A DNA stretch of 14,408 nucleotides, taken from assembly GCA_021845945.1 (NCBI GenBank), contig JAJZRD010000080.1, positions 1 to 14,408 on the forward strand. Reading direction: 5' to 3'. The notes under the pieces were generated by a model. It did no database searches. It saw nothing but the letters and a program-made list of their open reading frames with translations, and had not been told where the DNA came from. Below, in pieces: positions 12,332 to 14,408 of this stretch. Positions within the stretch are counted from its first letter, which is position 1, and each line of letters opens with the position of its first letter. This stretch comes from Chloroflexota bacterium (GTDB taxonomy: Bacteria > Chloroflexota > UBA6077). The position numbers and the translations under genes were made by a program.

Positions 12332-14404
12332 ATGGTCAATCCCTTCACCGCAACGGGCGGCTCGATATCCAGGGGGGCCGGCGGCCCCTCCCACGGGGAT
12401 TCCAAGCGGGATTCCGCAGGAAAGGACCCGGGGGGAGGTGGCGGCTCGTTCGAGGAGGCGCTGAAGCGCGGCTCCGCCCACGGCTGGAAAGGGCGTTGGG
12501 AGCAGGCCGTCGAGGAGTATCGTCGCGCTCTGAAGCACTCCCCGAAAGACCGCTCGGCTCGCACCTACCTGGCTATGGCTCTCTACAAGTGCGGCCACCT
12601 CCAGGAGGGGCTGGAGCTCTACCAGGAGCTGTGGAAAGAGCAACCCTCCAACCTGCCGATGCTCCAAAGGATGGCCGAGGTGCAGGAGACCATGGGTGAT
12701 CTGGGGGCCGCCGCGGAGAGCCACCAGAGCCTGGCCGAGATCCACACCCGCCGGCGCGCCCCGGAGGAGGCCTTCAAGGCCTGGCAGAAGGCAGCAGCGC
12801 TGAAGCCGGACGATCTCGCCCTCTGGAACTCCATGATGGAAGCGGCGGCCCTGGCGGGCGCGGTGGCCTCGATGATGCCCTCCTACCTGAAGCTGGCCAG
12901 GCGCCTCGCCCTGGAAGGCCGGTTCGAGGAGGCCATCGGGGTGGTGGAGCGTGGCCAGATCCTGGATCCCACCAATCTCTTGATGCTGCCGCTGCTGGCT
13001 GCCATCCGGGGTGCCCTGGCCTACTCCTGGCGAGCCGCGTCCCAGGGCGAGACCCCTACGCCGGAGGAGTTGGCGCGGTTGATTCCGGACATCCCCTCCT
13101 TGGGGGAGCCCCCTCCACAGGAGGCTTACGAGCCTTCGGCGCCCCCTCCACCAGAGGCGTCGGCCCGGCTCGGGCAAGAGGCGACTGCTTCCACGGAGGA
13201 GACGGAGCGGGCTGAGGCGGCTGTAGTGCAGCCGGAGGAGGCAGTACGCCGCCCCGCGGCACCGGACCCAGAGGAGCTGCTGCCGGCGGCGGTGGAGCCC
13301 GAATCGCCCTCTCCTTCCCCAACCGGGGAAACCGACTCGATCCCTCTCGCTGAGGCGGAGGGGCTGGAGGAGGGGCCTCGGTCCCTGGAGGAGCTGCCTG
13401 GGGCCGCGGAGCCGGAGTTGGAGGGTGAGCCAGAGGATTCCTCCGAGGCGAGCGACGCCGTGGAGATGGATCTGCCCGAGGTGACGGAGCCGGCCGAGGC
13501 AGCGGCGGAGGCGGCCGTCGATCTCGACCTCGAGGAGGAGCCGGCGCTGCCCGAGGCACAGGAAGTCTCCGATGGTTCCGGTGTGCCGGAAGCTTCTCCT
13601 GGCACCGCCATTGCGGAACAGTTGGCGGAGCTGGCCGGGGCTCACGAGCAGGCTGGGCAGGCCGAGCAGGCGGCGGAGGCCTACGGGCAGGCCCTGGAGC
13701 TATCTCCCCACCTACCCAGTGCTCTCCTGGGAATGGCCCGCCTTCACCTGGCGGCTGGAGAGCTGGATTCGGCGGAGGAGAAGGTTCGCCACACCCTGGA
13801 GGACGCCGCCTCCGAGGGAGTGGCCGTGCAGGGCGCAGCGGCCAAGCTGCTGCTGGACATCCTGATCGGGAGAGCCGTTTCCGGCGACCTTCAGGCCGCA
13901 ACGGAGGGCTTACTCTGGCTGCACGCCACCGTTCCCGCCGAGCTGCTCCCGGCCTCCGACGTGGAGAGCGGTGCGGCGACCCTCGCCGAGCTGCTAGGTC
14001 GGTGCGGCGCAGAACATCTGGAGGAGTTGGCCCTGCTGCCGCCGGAGGTCCGTGGTGAGGTGGTTCTAGCCCTCAGCAAGAGCGAGGGACTGCTGAGAGA
14101 GGGGCTGTTCCGCTCCGCGGCCGACGAGATGTACAGGCTGATCGCGGATCAACCCGATTTCTTGCCTGCCCAGTCGCTTCTGGGGAAAGCGCTGGCCAGC
14201 CTGAAGAAGTTGGAGGCGGCCAAGGACAGGTCCCAGCGGCTGCTGGATCTGTACGAGATGAGGGGCACCCCGACGCAGGCCCTGGAGGTTCTATGGTGGA
14301 GGGTAGCCGAGGGGATCGGCGATGGCGACGATCGCGGCCGTCTGGTACAGTTGCTTAGGGCCCAGAATCGTCTCACCGAGGCGGAGAGCATCGCGGCGGG
14401 GTGA
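12332..14404 (+). CDS. TPR-repeat protein with acidic proline-rich linker
   Basis: 690 residues, complete; GGAG lies 8 bases before the ATG. Residues 1-39 are Gly/Ser-rich and probably disordered. Block 1 (about 40-235) holds tetratricopeptide helices such as GRWEQAVEEYRRALKHSPKD, GHLQEGLELYQELWKEQPSN, GDLGAAAESHQSLAEIHTR and GRFEEAIGVVERGQILDPTN. A linker of nearly 190 residues (about 238-425) is rich in Glu, Pro, Ala and Ser. Block 2 (about 426-690) resumes with AGQAEQAAEAYGQALELSPH and AGELDSAEEKVRHTLED and ends with EMYRLIADQPDFLPAQ and RLTEAESIAAG. No signal peptide or membrane helix is evident, so it is probably a cytoplasmic scaffold. TPRs mediate protein contacts; partners are unknown and nothing ties it to arginine synthesis beyond co-transcription with argF. 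Confidence 0.85.
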   Translation: MVNPFTATGGSISRGAGGPSHGDSKRDSAGKDPGGGGGSFEEALKRGSAHGWKGRWEQAVEEYRRALKHSPKDRSARTYLAMALYKCGHLQEGLELYQELWKEQPSNLPMLQRMAEVQETMGDLGAAAESHQSLAEIHTRRRAPEEAFKAWQKAAALKPDDLALWNSMMEAAALAGAVASMMPSYLKLARRLALEGRFEEAIGVVERGQILDPTNLLMLPLLAAIRGALAYSWRAASQGETPTPEELARLIPDIPSLGEPPPQEAYEPSAPPPPEASARLGQEATASTEETERAEAAVVQPEEAVRRPAAPDPEELLPAAVEPESPSPSPTGETDSIPLAEAEGLEEGPRSLEELPGAAEPELEGEPEDSSEASDAVEMDLPEVTEPAEAAAEAAVDLDLEEEPALPEAQEVSDGSGVPEASPGTAIAEQLAELAGAHEQAGQAEQAAEAYGQALELSPHLPSALLGMARLHLAAGELDSAEEKVRHTLEDAASEGVAVQGAAAKLLLDILIGRAVSGDLQAATEGLLWLHATVPAELLPASDVESGAATLAELLGRCGAEHLEELALLPPEVRGEVVLALSKSEGLLREGLFRSAADEMYRLIADQPDFLPAQSLLGKALASLKKLEAAKDRSQRLLDLYEMRGTPTQALEVLWWRVAEGIGDGDDRGRLVQLLRAQNRLTEAESIAAG

Positions 14405-14408
14405 GAGA

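Noticed and set aside
12272..13645. Minus-strand 457-codon frame opposite the TPR gene
   Set aside because: Shadow of the biased Glu/Ala/Pro codons on the plus strand; Leu/Arg/Gly-rich with no family features and no SD.
1..14408. tRNA, rRNA, transposase, phage or CRISPR features
   Set aside because: I looked for tRNA cloverleaf ends, rRNA landmarks, DDE transposase motifs and regularly spaced repeats by eye on both strands and found none.

Overview
The window is GC-rich (by eye about two thirds G+C) bacterial chromosomal DNA with short intergenic gaps, Shine-Dalgarno starts, some GTG starts and several palindromic intergenic repeats. The gene content and the GTAGAGAC-type palindromes would fit Chloroflexota or a similar lineage. 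That placement is inference: no rRNA, tRNA or other phylogenetic marker is present. I see no phage genes, transposase or CRISPR array.

Layout. (1) 1-879, minus: 5'-proximal part of a divergent glycerate-2-kinase-like (DUF4147) gene that runs off the left edge. It is divergent from (2) 1240-3576, plus: comEC, the DNA-uptake channel, whose C-terminal metallo-beta-lactamase domain has lost its HxHxDH motif. (3) 3577-4057: a gene-free, palindrome-rich stretch between convergent genes. (4) 4058-7003, minus: three genes, probably one transcription unit in the order NAD-type isocitrate/isopropylmalate dehydrogenase, DUF892 (YciE/YciF) ferritin-like protein, and ferritin-like + VIT1/CCC1 fusion protein (MbfA-type). 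(5) 7311-7961, plus: a ribbon-helix-helix antitoxin and MazF/PemK toxin pair with its own promoter. (6) 8123-9007, minus: an EamA/DMT transporter, divergent from (7) 9187-9867, plus: a dienelactone-hydrolase-like alpha/beta hydrolase. (8) 10092-10838, plus: a TauE/SafE permease. (9) 10914-11084, minus: a 56-residue two-helix membrane protein with a good intrinsic terminator. (10) 11396-14404, plus: argF (ornithine carbamoyltransferase) followed 15 bases later by a 690-residue two-block TPR protein with a long acidic, proline-rich linker.

Working together. The clearest functional groupings are the toxin-antitoxin pair and the two ferritin-like proteins, which point to iron storage/export or oxidative-stress handling next to a decarboxylating dehydrogenase. 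The argF-TPR pair is probably co-transcribed, but no functional link is evident. The rest looks like ordinary housekeeping and transport.

The most unusual points are changes at normally conserved positions inside recognisable families: comEC without its metal ligands, a 20-residue in-frame insertion just before the substrate-binding SxNVALR loop of the dehydrogenase, HDLP in place of HCLP in ornithine carbamoyltransferase, and a DUF4147 protein lacking several kinase-family motifs. Two copies of a perfect palindrome also differ by a compensatory base-pair swap. I do not see a convincing new defence or mobile system.
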